The position numbers and the translations under genes were made by a program. Below, piece after piece: positions 35,860-46,879 of a stretch of 64,000 bases of DNA. The stretch is taken from contig NC_052349.1 in NCBI RefSeq assembly GCF_009727055.1, forward strand, positions 38,582,098 to 38,646,097. Reading direction: 5' to 3'. Under the pieces are notes generated by a model that made no database searches, was not told the DNA's origin, and was given only the letters and a program-made list of their open reading frames with translations. Numbering within the stretch: the stretch's first letter is position 1; each line of letters opens with the position of its first letter. The DNA comes from Benincasa hispida. Taxonomy: Eukaryota > Streptophyta > Magnoliopsida > Cucurbitales > Cucurbitaceae.

Positions 35860-37740
35860 AATATAACTTATGGCTTCAATCTTTAAGTATTAATTTTTTG
35901 TTAGAAGTGTTCTTTTATTTAAGAACTATATTCGACCACAAATAATAAACCCAAGTTAAAATATATATTAATACTTTTAATTTCGTTTCATTTTTTCTTA
36001 TTTGTGTTTCTTTTTTGGGTGAATTTCCCCAATCATCCTTCAAAATAAAGTTTTCGTTTAAGGGTCTCTTTCCTTTATTACAAGGATTATCATTCCCATC
36101 TGGGGTTGTTTTTTTTTTTCCTTTTTCTTTTTTTCTTATCATTTGCATTGTGGTTTTCAAATCCAAAGCCATTGGTTTGAATTTGGAGATTTCATAGGTT
36201 TTGCATCTTTATCACATGTTGCCAGTAAGAATTTAAATAAAAATGAAGTACTGAAATAGATAATAACAGGAAAAAAAAATGAAAGAGAGAATCACACACA
36301 ATAATTGAACACATAAGAATCAAAATAGAAGCTAGGTGCAACTAAAATAAACAGAGCAGATTATTCAACACCTACATTTTCACTCTAATTCTTAAATTCA
36401 ACAAACTCCCTAGAAATTGAACAAAAAAGAAATAGTTTAAAGTAATCCAATCAAACAAAGAAAGATCAAAATGAAATAGAAAAAGATGATGCAAGAAGAA
36501 GTAGCTGAAGTAAGAAACTTCCAAGAGTTTGGGCAATAAACAAGTTCGGAACTATCAATGAATTTAGACACAAAGGTAACATAAACACAAATATGGAGCT
36601 ATTGAACTTAAATCTCAATTTAAACTTAAATTTAAACATAACTATGCATTTACCTTTATACCAAGTTATGTTAAAAATTTGTATTAAGTTTTATGGGAGA
36701 CCAAAAGTAGAATTTAACGAATAGTAAAAAAATTAAAAATTGAAATTTTAGAGGTTACAAGAAATTGAAGAACAAATCAAACTAACACAATTTTAAAGAT
36801 TAAAAAAAAAAAAAAACACATACCTCTTGAAGAACAAATTAAACTGATGTGGTAAAGATGGAAGGAACATTGTTCGGAACAACATAAGCTATAGAAGAAA
36901 ACGAAACTAAATTGAATACTTAAACTAAGTAAATGTTATCTAATATGAATAAAAATATGAACTACAATACATATGGAATAAATCAAGAAGAATATAAGGA
37001 AATGATGCCAAAAAAAAAAAAAAAAAGCAAACATGAAAAACCATTGTGATTAAATGATTTCAATCACTACTCCCTTAGGGGATAATAACTCTCACGACTT
37101 TTCAACAAAACTTTCATCTACCTCATTTATAATTTACACTTATTTTTCTTCAAAACAATGTCATTCTCTAGGAACTTCAATTTTCTTTTCTAGCCAAGGC
37201 CTATCCTTTGTACTCACAAGCGACCACAAAATGATAAAAGAAAAATGTAAGTACATTAGTGATTCAAACATCGAGCAGGCAATCAAATAACACATCATTA
37301 CGTTAGGAGGAAGATGATAACAATAAATCAGAATTAAAATTAGTTAAACAAAAATTTCCCTAATTGTTAAAAAATGCATCAAATTGAAAATTTTCGATTT
37401 CGACAAACTCAATCATGAATGAGACGAAATAAAAATTCGATCCACTAGTAGAAATGAAAGATCTCAAAGAACTTAATAAATAAACGTCGAATCAAAGAAA
37501 TTAAGTGCAGAAGCACCACCAGTGGTTGGCTCAACAATAGCACCAATCAAATGATGTGGGCTCTCCGACAAGGATGACGTGGGTTGAGCTCTCCGGACAA
37601 CATGGTATTTGGAGAACAAAAGAGAGAAAAAAACAGGGGAGAAGAAAAGAGCTCTCGGACGGCAGCTTTTGAAAAAGGATGTGGGAAAAGATGAGGGTTT
37701 TAATTCTATCCCGATGCCCATAAAACCGCTGGGCTAAGTA
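35860..37740. other. CACTA interior upstream of the transposase
   Basis: The stretch contains a lysine-rich minus-strand frame (36172-35915; KKEKGKKKTTPDGNDNPCNK) that might be a degenerate exon, and A-rich runs. No recognised domain. Confidence 0.35.
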
Positions 37741-38065
37741 CGTTCTCTAGTAACTTTAATAATATTTTTCCAATCTTTTTTTTAAACTCGATGCCTCGTC
37801 TATATCGTCGGGATATGCACTATCTCCCGACACTGCAATCTTAGCGTTGGGAGAGGCCAACAAATTCTTTTCTAATGTGTTTTATATCGACGGTCCAAGA
37901 GAATGGCATCGTGAGAGCCAATTTTTCTCGAAGTTATTAAAATTTTCGTTGGAAAATTATCTTTTTCCCAATACCAAAAAAAGCCTCAGGAAAAATCAGC
38001 TCTCACCACGCTTTTTTTGGCGTTGGAAAAAGTTTCATCGAGAAAAAATCAAAATTCTTATAGTG
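37740..38065 (-). repeat. CACTA right terminal and subterminal region
   Basis: The terminus on the minus strand is CACTATAAGAATTTTGAT. Inward lie AATGTGTTTTATATCGACGG and opposed words CGTCGGGATATGC, CTCCCGACACTGC and GCGTTGGGAGAGG. This matches the left end in style and in most of the first 18 bases. Confidence 0.75.
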
Positions 38066-38392
38066 ATTTTTGAAAAATTATAAAAACAAAAAGATTAACA
38101 ATGTGAATTAATGAAGAAATATTTTACGCTTTTTTAACAAGTTAACATGTTTACTACTTAATTATATTTATTTAAATTAGTGATATTTTGTTGTTTATTT
38201 TTTATATCTCATGAATTTTTGACAATAGAACGAAAATGTCGATTCACCTTTATTGTCGATGTCAAATTCAGTAAAATGTGGAAATATAGATAGAAATATC
38301 GATTTGTTAGCATAAATTTAATATCATAAAATACAAAAGAATTAGATTAAATGTTTTAAGAAAATAATTTTAAAATAGGGCACTCGTAAGAA

Positions 38393-39992
38393 TAGCAAAA
38401 AAACATTCTTAAATTTACAAATTTAGCCATGGTTTTTAAAAATTTGTGAATCTAGTAAAAGACATAAACCGAGATTTTTGCTTTTATTATTCCACATTTA
38501 TCTTTATTGGTGTATCTGCATGTATATCAATAATTTATCTGATATATTTATATTTGATAGATTAGACATTTAATATACTTTATATTTGGTATATTAGTAT
38601 TCATAAACTATATTTACTATTCATAAACGTATATACTAAATTTACTATTCATAAACTATATTTATCAGTCAAAAAGTGTCTGTTAATTTACTATTATTTA
38701 TGGACTTATTTTCAATCATTTATTGGTTTGTCATAGAATATTGTTTTTCTAGTAAATTATAACCAACTTATAATATTTCAATACGTTATGTTAGTAATCA
38801 TTTTGAATGAATGTTGATAAACTATCGATAAACCAATGTTAGCTTGAAATTGATTTTGAATACATGTTAATATATAGTTGATATAATTGGACAATTTTAT
38901 TTTTAAGAAGTACTGATATATTAATGATATATCAAGGTTTTATATTTGAAATGAATTTTAAATTAATGTTGATATAATACTAATACATCAATGTTATACT
39001 TAAATTTTATTTAGAAAAAATGTTGATATATTACTGATACGCTAATGATGTACTTGAAAGTAGTTTTTTATGAGTATTGATACAATATTAATAAACTAAT
39101 TTATACTTTAAATGAGTTTTGCATAAATGTCTAACTATAACTATGAATGCACTAATAATATATATACTTTTTTCTCTCTATATATATATTGAAAATGAAT
39201 TTTGAATGAGTATTATTGATATATTATTGATATAGCAATTCAATACTTCAAATAGTTTTAGATCATGAGTGATATATTATTGATACACTAGAAATGTACA
39301 TAAAATTGATTTTTAATGATTACTGATATACTATTGATACATTCATGTTACAATTTTAAATAAAATATGGAATGTTGATAAATTAATTTAAGTATCATTT
39401 TAAATAATATACTTCATATTTGTTATATAAAAAATATTATTAATTTGTTTTTTTTTCTTTCTAAATCAGGTATATCAATACATTAATATATAAAATATAA
39501 AATATTTGTTATATAATTGATATACCAAATTAAATATAACTTATATAATATTGAAATCATATAAAGAAAATTGAAAATATAACAAGTTAACTAATATAAT
39601 TTATATTTGGTATATCACTTGACAAAATTAATGCATTTAATATATACCATCAATATCAACTATATCTAGACGAAAAAAATTAAAAATAATACATATCATA
39701 ATCAAACAAACAACATCAGTCATAACACAATTAAAGTCATGATATATCAGTTGTATAAATGATATTCTTTAAATAAAGTATATAAATTGATTGATATACC
39801 AAATATAATATATATCAGTTGACTGCTATACCAAAATATAAATTATATCCGATATGGCTATTGATATACAAATGGGGTAAAATCGTAAAAATAAAAAACA
39901 TCGGAAACTAGATTTAATTTTTTTGCTATATTTGCCATTTTCAACCCTCGCTATATTTGCAAATATCTTTATATTTTTTTGCTACCTATTAC
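38393..39992. mobile_element. Long-TIR non-autonomous DNA element
   Basis: The left end (AATAGCAAAAAAACATTC, then AATTTACAAATTTAGCCATG) is the inverse of the right end (TAGCAAAAAAATATAAAG then ATATTTGCAAATATAGCGAG on the minus strand). The divergent terminal inverted repeat is roughly 70 bp. No coding frame is present; the interior is a degenerate tandem array. It could be Mutator-like by its long TIR. No clear target duplication was seen, so the ends are approximate. Confidence 0.6.
38800..39380. repeat. Degenerate 54-bp tandem repeat
   Basis: The unit contains TGATATATTACTGATACRCT and an AATGATGTACTTRAAA-type half. Unit starts fall at about 38911, 38967, 39021 and 39075, with later more decayed units at about 39270 and 39322. 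The period is close to 54. Confidence 0.7.
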
Positions 39993-40301
39993 AAATTTTC
40001 CAACATTTTGGTTTGAAATTATTTGGAAAAATATGACGGCTCTTTTGTTCTTTTTACGTATTATTTTAGTTTTTTTACTTTACACAAAAAAATGTCAAAC
40101 TAGACATAACACAATTGACTTGTATCATTGACTCGTTTCTCCACTTTCCACCAAGTAAAATGACATTCGCTGATATAGTTGCTCAACCTTTTTCCACATC
40201 AAATGAATTTAAAATCACTTTTGTTTTTTTTTTCCCTTTTTATGAAATATTATTTTGCTCTCCAAATTTGGAGGATTGTTCAAGGTAGAGGTGGAGAAAA
40301 T
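39993..40301. other. AT-rich upstream flank of host gene 2
   Basis: No repeat or gene is recognised. It probably holds the distal promoter of the 40631 gene. Confidence 0.35.
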
Positions 40302-40372
40302 TGGGCTTGTTTAAAACTGGCAAAAACAGACTGGGCCTACTTTTGGCCCATTAGCAACATCGGTTGGGCCCA
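40302..40372 (+). promoter_or_regulatory. Cluster of Site II (TGGGCY) elements
   Basis: TGGGCT (40302-40307), TGGGCC (40332-40337), GGCCCA (40345-40350) and the palindrome TGGGCCCA (40365-40372) fall within 71 bp, about 260-330 bp before the ATG. Site II clusters are TCP-bound promoter elements of plant housekeeping genes. The clustering is seen; binding is inferred. Confidence 0.65.
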
Positions 40373-40423
40373 AATTCAAGTAAGCAGTAACACCAAGACA
40401 TCTGTACCACTCTCCAACTCTAA

Positions 40424-40460
40424 GACACGTGTCTAAAAACTTTTCTGAAGCCACCACGTG
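40424..40460 (+). promoter_or_regulatory. Two G-box/ABRE elements
   Basis: The perfect palindrome GACACGTGTC (40424-40433) and CCACGTGTCC (40454-40462, core CACGTG 40455-40460) are 29 bp apart and 40-70 bp upstream of the TATA box. CACGTGTC is the usual ABRE core bound by bZIP factors, so abscisic-acid or stress regulation is plausible. Confidence 0.65.
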
Positions 40461-40496
40461 TCCATTAAAATCCCAAATTTCCATAAACCCTCCCTC

Positions 40497-40505
40497 TATA
40501 AATAA
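40497..40505 (+). promoter_or_regulatory. TATA box of host gene 2
   Basis: CTATAAATA lies 126 bp before the ATG, which leaves room for a start site near 40530 and a 5' leader of about 100 bases rich in TTCC/CCTC words. Confidence 0.75.
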
Positions 40506-40630
40506 AAATTCCTCGAAACCCCTAAAATTCCCAAATTACCTATTTTGACCTAATCCATTCCCTTTCACAGTCGGCGCATCTTCCTCTTCTCCATTAAACT
40601 CCGTCGTGTTCCGGTGACTAATACCGGCGA

Positions 40631-40881
40631 ATGGCTGTTGGAATCGGCGTTCCGATCTGCATCGAATGTGGGACCCACAGCAATCCGTGTCTGTCTCTTA
40701 TACACATCTAGATGTGTATAAGAGACAGACCCTGGGGTTCTTGGCCTTCGCTGTGGCGGCGGTGGTGGAGTGGCCGGTCGGAGTTCTGGTTTACTGTTTC
40801 CGCCACCACAAGGGCCGCCGTATCATGGGGCATCCGGCCACCGTCGTTTACCCGTCGGTGTCTAATGCGGTTCCTATTTGA
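40631..40881 (+). CDS. Small conserved plant membrane protein, split by adapter
   Basis: The ATG at 40631 opens 20 codons (MAVGIGVPICIECGTHSNPC) ending at 40690. After the 38-bp adapter a second block starts at 40729 in the matching phase once those 38 bases are ignored. It reads TLGFLAFAVAAVVEWPVGVL, then YCFRHHKGRRIMGHP and so on to a TGA at 40879-40881. The hydrophobic stretch of about 23 residues is a single membrane segment, flanked by a Cys-bearing N-terminus and a basic C-terminal side. I recognise it as a small uncharacterised plant protein family of about 75 residues. Some native codons at the junction (likely Cys/Lys-rich) may also be missing. High GC and the upstream promoter elements support a real gene. 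An automatic frame at 40666-40881 translates the adapter (VSYTHLDVYKRQ) and is false. TAATGCGGTTCCT occurs twice around the stop (40863 and 40892). Confidence 0.8.
40691..40728. other. Tn5 mosaic-end dimer inside host gene 2
   Basis: Identical to 1162-1199: CTGTCTCTTATACACATCT followed by AGATGTGTATAAGAGACAG. It sits between codons 20 and 21 of the readable frame, replacing or interrupting native sequence. Its translation (SYTHLDVYKRQ) is a known adapter-derived contaminant peptide. Confidence 0.97.
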
Positions 40882-41918
40882 GAGACGCATTTAATGCGGT
40901 TCCTTAACATGCTTTTTTTATTTTTATTTCATTTTCTTTTTCTGTTTAAGTTGAATGTATACTAATAATAGTGGATGACATGTAAGAGTAAAAATAATAG
41001 TCTAAATATACCCTATGGATAGCCCAAAATAATAATAATAATAATTTAATAAATAAATCTAGTTGAATTCAGTTATTATTGCAAATTTTTTTTTTGGCCA
41101 ATTAGTATAAATATAATTAAATTTATGAGGTAGATCCATGACTCAACGTCTTGTCATAACACAAGAATGAATGTGTTTGAACCTCAAAATATATTTTCAT
41201 TTTCTATTTAATATTTATTTCTACTGTTTACAAAATTTTAGTCCTTTTCTAATTAACAAAGAATATTAATATCCAATTATAGCAATATTTTTTTACATGC
41301 AAACATAACAAACAAATACAACCACCAGGGGGCTCTAATCAAGACGGTAAAAACATTATATGGACGAGATATCCATGGGCGGGGACGGGGTAGGTTTTCC
41401 CATCTCCATTTCGGCTCTCAATCATTCTCCGTCTCCCCTAAATTTCCATTGAGGAATTTACGGAGATTGGTTATCGTTGAAGAAATTTCTTCGTTTTTTA
41501 TTTTAATATATTTATTTTTAATATTTTTTTTTATTTTCAATCTAAATAAAATTATATGCATTAAATGAGTTATTTTTAATATATTTTTTTATTAAAAAAA
41601 ATATTATAAAATTTTTGGAAAAGTTAATAAAATTATATATATAAAAATATAATTTATTCTTACATAGTTTTTTATTTAAACAAAAGCTATTTGTAGAAAA
41701 TCTTAAATATTTAAAATATTTAAAAATATTTAAAATACAAAAAAATTGAAATAAAAATTAGAAAATAACTTATTTTTTATATTGTATAGTGTGTATAGAA
41801 ACAATAATAAAAATTATTTAATTATTATAATAATTATAAAAGTAATAATAATTATTATTAACTGTAAAAGATATGGGTTAATAATAATAATAGTAGTAAT
41901 GATAATAACATGCTTATT
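40882..41918. other. 3' flank of host gene 2 and AT-rich DNA
   Basis: The first 200 bp probably hold the 3' untranslated region. At 41330-41480 there is a GC-richer patch (GGGCGGGGACGGGGTAGG, then CATCTCCATTTCGG) that looks like a dispersed-repeat fragment. The rest is AT-rich with ATAATAATA runs. Confidence 0.4.
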
Positions 41919-42200
41919 TATTGTAAATTTAAGGAGCACAACAAAAAAATGTTAATATTAATAAAATATAATCTTAAAATAAATATAATATAATAAATAT
42001 TAGAATAAATTAAACATAATATATAAATATATGAAATAAAAAAAAACAAAATTAAATAAAGAGGTGGATCACATAAACATTAATAATGTGTAATATTGAG
42101 ATACATGGACAACACTTTGGAAAATGAGAGCATGACACATGGTCAATGGACACTATACATGAATATTTAATGGACATTTATTATCATAATATTTATAATA
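41919..42200 (-). mobile_element. 3' LTR of element F, shortened
   Basis: It aligns with 50678-51082 but at 282 bp lacks roughly 120 bp corresponding to the middle of the 5' LTR (the TTTCTCTACTTTTTCC to TTTATAGGCAACTTGG part). The polypurine tract (minus strand, GAGGGAG) lies immediately beyond 42200. Confidence 0.75.
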
Positions 42201-42236
42201 CTCCCTCTTAGATACTCATTATACATATGAAATATG

Positions 42237-44260
42237 TGTTGGGATTGGTGTCCTAATTCTCCCGAAGTCTCGTAATTTATAAATGGTACACATTGTTATG
42301 AATAAAATAAGAGTTATTTTATTTAGCATTTATTCACTTATATTCAATAAACAAAGCTCCATGGTTATTATATGTAAACTTAAGCATGTATATGAGATAT
42401 ATAAGTGGATTATGTCTTAAGTGATAACCTAAAAAGGTCTGTAGTATAAGAGGATTAAGGAGGGATACCTGATCCTGGTAACACTACGAATACGACCCGC
42501 TTTGTAGAGGCTTACAAGTATTGTGAACTACTACAGATGGTAGATCCTGACCATTCATATGGAGACTAGTCTCTTTATATAACGCTGTTGATACTTGAAA
42601 CTTATATCTCACCTAAACGACTAAGGGTGACATGACCTTAATCTTGAGTGTTTTGGGAACTCTTGCCTTTGAGGGCGGTCCTTTGATTAATATGGGCGAG
42701 AGTGGCCAGATTGCCAACTCAACATGCCTATCTTTTTGGGGATTTGTCTGATTTGGAAGCTAGAAACTCAATTACACAAGATGAAATTCACTCCTTCCCC
42801 AAAGCAGGGGTAAGTAGATAGATTGCTCTCTTAAGGGCTGATTCTAGGTCTTGAACATAGTGGTCACAACTTCTCTTTAGTAGAGAGGATTCAATCATAG
42901 TCCTCATAGTAGGACTATGACTTATGTTCATTAGAGGGATTAGTGGTACTTAAGAAGTTAGATGTAATTACAGGAGCATAACGGTTATTGGCCTAGTTGT
43001 ACTTGCGAACGATCTGTGAAGGGTTATCGTACTGTTGATTGGTTGATATGGACACAAAATATATCTGTAGTAAGGAAAGTGTGGCTGTTAGTCTTTACTA
43101 GAGTGCCTAGCAGTTAACAGATGGTGGATCCCGTGACTAAAGAGTTTAGGTTATTCACGTACCGTTAGAGCTTCAAGCTACAGGTTCATAAGGTCCCCTT
43201 GGTAACTCATTGGATTCAAGTTGAGAGTCAGTTCTTGGTGTTGATTTAAAATGTTCAAATTGATAAGAGGAAATTCGATTATATATGATATGATCGGTGT
43301 GATGTATGAGATACATCAAGTGGGGGATTAATGTAAATGTGATTTATAATAAGTACCATAAAGTAGAAAAAGAGCTATGGTTTATATGTTTTATGAGATG
43401 AAATATTAAAACTATAAGTTATAAATATAATATGGTAAGTTTGTTATCATATATATTTATAATAATATTAATTAATGGATAATTATCTCTTTTTCTCTAA
43501 TAACCAATTAAGTGGGAGGTTATTGGTAATTTTATTGTAACCGTGAGATAAAAAGGAAAAATGTTTTTCTAAATAAAGAGGAGTTTCTATTCTCGGAAAG
43601 AAACTCATGGTTTGCTGTCAAGTGGAATTGTTTCACTAAACGATAGCTGAAAGAGAGACTAAACAATCGTGGAGTGACACTATACGATAGTTCACTCAGC
43701 TGGTTGTAGCTAAACGATCACAGCTTTTTCTATACGATTGAGCATTCATCTATATAATAGACACTTCTTATCTCCCACTTGCTCAATCGTCTACACGATT
43801 GTTATTCCTCTGGTATCTTCCTCTATCCAATTCCACACAGAGCCCACACTTCTGGATTCTCACACCGAGAATACCAAGGTAACCATTATGGTGGTGTCCT
43901 CACTGAACTTGATTGTGTTCGAGGTTTTGGAGGCCATTCGTTGGGTTCGTGATCTTGGAGATCGTTGATTTCGTGTTTGTTGTTGATCGTGTTGTGTTGC
44001 GGTCGTTGTGTTTGAGTGTTCGTGTGTTACTGTCTTGGAGACTGAACGAGCGTTCATGATCGAGGGAGTTTGAAGCATGAGTTTTCAAAGGTATGTATAC
44101 TTTATCCCTTGATCTCTTTTGAAAGCATGCTGTAATTTCGTATTGTGCATGACCTATGAGTTTTCGTTTCTTTTACTGTAATTATGTATGTTCAATTTCG
44201 AATGGAATTTGAAATGATCATTCTGTCGCTTATGGAAATCCTCATGTCTGCTTTTCTTCA
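42237..44260 (+). mobile_element. Solo LTR H
   Basis: It starts TGTTGGGATTGGTGTCC and ends CTTTTCTTCA, 2024 bp. ATATG occurs on both sides (42232-42236 and 44261-44265), a perfect target duplication. The uninterrupted target is seen in fragment G (around 51110-51140). The subfamily is that of LTR B. It contains CGAT-type words (43640-43800) and the stem-loop at 43856-43872. Frames within it are chance. Confidence 0.92.
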
Positions 44261-44389
44261 ATATGACTTGTTAAAACCTTATTAGGAAAAAATCCTAGTA
44301 AAGGGGCAAAAAAAGAGTACATATTTCATATATTTTATACTTTTAAAAAATATATCTACTCCTCCTCATAGAAATATCACTTGAAATCT

Positions 44390-45018
44390 CTGAGCTGCTG
44401 CATTTCAATGATGTGCACCAGTTTTTCAAAGATTGTGTTAGGTAATGTCTTTGTAAATAAGTTTGTCAGGTTATCTTTCGAACAAATTTGTTGTACAGTG
44501 ATGTCGCCATTTTCTGCAAGATCATGAGTGTAGAAAAGCTTTGGTGAAATATGCTTTGTTCTATCTCCTTTAATATATCATTATTTGATTTGGGATATGC
44601 ATGTTGTGTTGTCTTTGTATAATATTGTTGGAAGATTTTTATTAGAAGCAAGCCACATGTTTTACTAACGTGATAAATCAATGATTTTAACCATACACAT
44701 TCTCGACTAGTCTCGTGAATTGTAAGAACTTTAGCATGATTTGAAGAAGTAACCGTTATGGTATGTTTCACTAACTGCCACAATACAACAGTTCCTCCAC
44801 ATGTGAATATATAACCTATTTGAGATCTAGCTTTGTGTATATATCCAAAATTTGCATAATCAATTAGATCAAAATTTGATTTATTTGAATAAAACAAACT
44901 CATATCAATCGTTCATCAAGGATAAGGGAGTATATGTTTAATTCCTTTCCAATGTCTTTTTATTGGAGAAGAACTATATCTTTCTAATAAATTTACTGAA
45001 AATGCAATATCTGATCTT
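44390..45018 (-). pseudogene. Element F RNase H and RT C-terminus
   Basis: Down the minus strand from 45018: TRSDIAFSVNLLERYSSSPI, then MSLFYSNKSNFDLIDYANFG and KARSQIGYIFTCGGTVVLWQ (44903-44780), then the RNase H core TSSNHAKVLTIHETSRECVW, in which the catalytic Glu of the usual AE motif is Lys. It closes with LPNTIFEKLVHIIEMQQLRD-like sequence at about 44470-44390. Internal frameshifts are present. Confidence 0.85.
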
Positions 45019-45023
45019 GTATT

Positions 45024-46874
45024 TGTTGGAACATAAAGAAAGCATGCAATAGTGGAAGCGAATGATCGATAACATTCTAATTACATAAAACTAAGAATAA
45101 GCATGCATAAAGGGTTAGAAAATACAACCTTTATAGAATCCACTACAATCTTCCTCTCTGTGCTCGATTGACACCACCAATGGTAAATCCTCGCTATTCT
45201 TCAGTTGAAGAACACGGTGGTGGGATCGTTTTGTTAGTGAAGACAAGGGAATTTCACTCTAGAAAAGTGGAGAGTAAAGAGATTTTGGTGGAAGAGTCAA
45301 GTAAAAAGACAAAGAAGCATTAGTTTTTACACATTTGAAAAACCAAACTATTTAAAGACAAATTTCAAGCAAAATCCTATTTTGCACGTCTTCCACATCA
45401 AAATCCACTAGCATGTAATCTTTAGGTGTTAAGCTTGGGAAGTGACACTTCAAAGTCCACTTAGTTAGTGGGAAAATCCAACAATTGAATTTTTTCATGA
45501 ACTAATTGAAAAGATAAATAAATCAATATTTTATGAAAAACATTTTCATAATTTAGAAAATATTTAAAAATAAATTTAATATCACATATGAAATTATTTT
45601 TTACACCTAACTTTGATTAATCACATTAATCAAGTTTAAAAAATACTTTCATACTAATGTTAAAAAATATTCTAAAAAATAATTAATTAATAAATAAATT
45701 ATTTTATTGTAAATTATATCTCATATAAAATACAAGTTTTCCTAAAGCCCGAATTTGAACATTTCAAATTCTCACTTCACCTAGTTCTTTAATTTTATCT
45801 GTAGTGAGCTAGCAGGAAGACCTGATGAACCTACAGATCATGGGCTTCAACGATCCGAGTCTAACCGGCCAAACTCTTTAACCTAGTTAATCAACATTCG
45901 TTAACTAACAAGACTGTCCACTATAGCTTGTAGTTGCACTCCCTTCACTATAGATATATTATGTGTCCATTTGATATAACCTCGATGAGTAAGTCAACCC
46001 TTCATTGGATATTTATAATAATGGCTGGTTCATAAGTTGTTTTACCCCTCGAGATTCCATCTTGCTCCTTAAGTCCCACTGATCCTTTAATGAACAATTG
46101 GTTTGTGATCCAATCATTAAACCGAGTCCCTCTCGGGCCAATGAGAGGGTAGGGCCCTTGTTCAAGACTTGAAGTCAGCACTTAAGGGAATAACCTCTCT
46201 ACTATCCCTAAAAGCGGATAGGAGTAAATTTCGTCTTGCACCCTATGTCCCCAGCTATTTGTCCAGTCTTACTCCTGAAATGGGAAGCTTATTGAGCCAA
46301 CGTTATTGAGTCAACCCCCACCCATACAAATCTAAGGATAATCCCAAATAAATAGGAGTTCATAGTTAGCTCAAGATTAAGGTCAAGTTACCTAGGTCAT
46401 CGCTTTAAAATAGCCAGTCTTAAATAGTAAACAACACTATAAAGTAAGAAGGACTTAATTTTTTGTCCGATCTTATGCAAACTCATTGCATAGGATGCCT
46501 CCGTTCCTCATATCAATGCATGAATGAATCATGATAAATTCATTTGTAATACTTTACAATAAATTGTAACAACTATAGAGTGGGCTGCATCCGATAGTGT
46601 TACTAGAATAAGGTACCCAGCGTTATACGTATACTATAGATTATTTTGGCTATTTACTGAATTTGATTCATTCTTATGTCTCCACATAAAGTTCATGTAT
46701 TCATATAATAGTCATGGATCTTTAGTTTATTGGATTTAGACTTTACAAGTGCAATTCACATATTCAATAATAGTTTTATTGAATAAACATCAATAAAGAT
46801 CAATAACATCTTTATTGATAATAGAATAGGTTTAACACGAAAAATTGCAAGTTTTAGAACATACAACCCAATAG
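45024..46874 (-). mobile_element. Solo LTR I in the RT of element F
   Basis: Minus orientation, starting TATTGGGTTGTATGTTC (46874) and ending TATGTTCCAACA (45024), 1851 bp. Flanks on the plus strand are GTATT (45019-45023) and GTGTT (46875-46879), a 5-bp target duplication with one difference. The RT frame reads GALIYFANNT before and NTRSDIAFSVN after it. It is a diverged relative of LTR C (shared boxes: TTTAACCTAGTTAATCAACA, CCTCTCGGGCCAATGAGAGG, ATAAGGTACCCAGCGTTATA). The first TG has become TA. Confidence 0.88.
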
Positions 46875-46879
46875 TGTTA

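Larger units (their letters stand above)
28217..38065 (-). mobile_element. CACTA (En/Spm) transposon with two transposase-like genes
   Basis: The left end reads CACTATAAAAATTTCGAC at 28217. The right end on the minus strand reads CACTATAAGAATTTTGAT, ending at 38065. Subterminal regions (28240-28650 and 37740-38060) are rich in short inverted words around CGTTGGGA, CCGTCG and TCTCCCGA. Between them lie TNP2-type transposase pieces (35851-31285) and a second, TNPA-like region (about 31211-30060), both minus. Flanking triplets are GTC (left) and ATT (right), so no target duplication is visible; either one end has changed or the ends come from two relatives. Length is 9849 bp, including a 1.6-kb nested Harbinger-like element. 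Confidence 0.85.

Noticed and set aside
40666..40881. 71-codon frame beginning inside the gene and reading through the adapter
   Set aside because: Its middle is a translation of the Tn5 mosaic ends; the real start is at 40631 in the other phase.
43738..43968. 76-codon plus-strand frame
   Set aside because: It falls across the word cluster and stem-loop of solo LTR H; the equivalent frames in B and L are not conserved.
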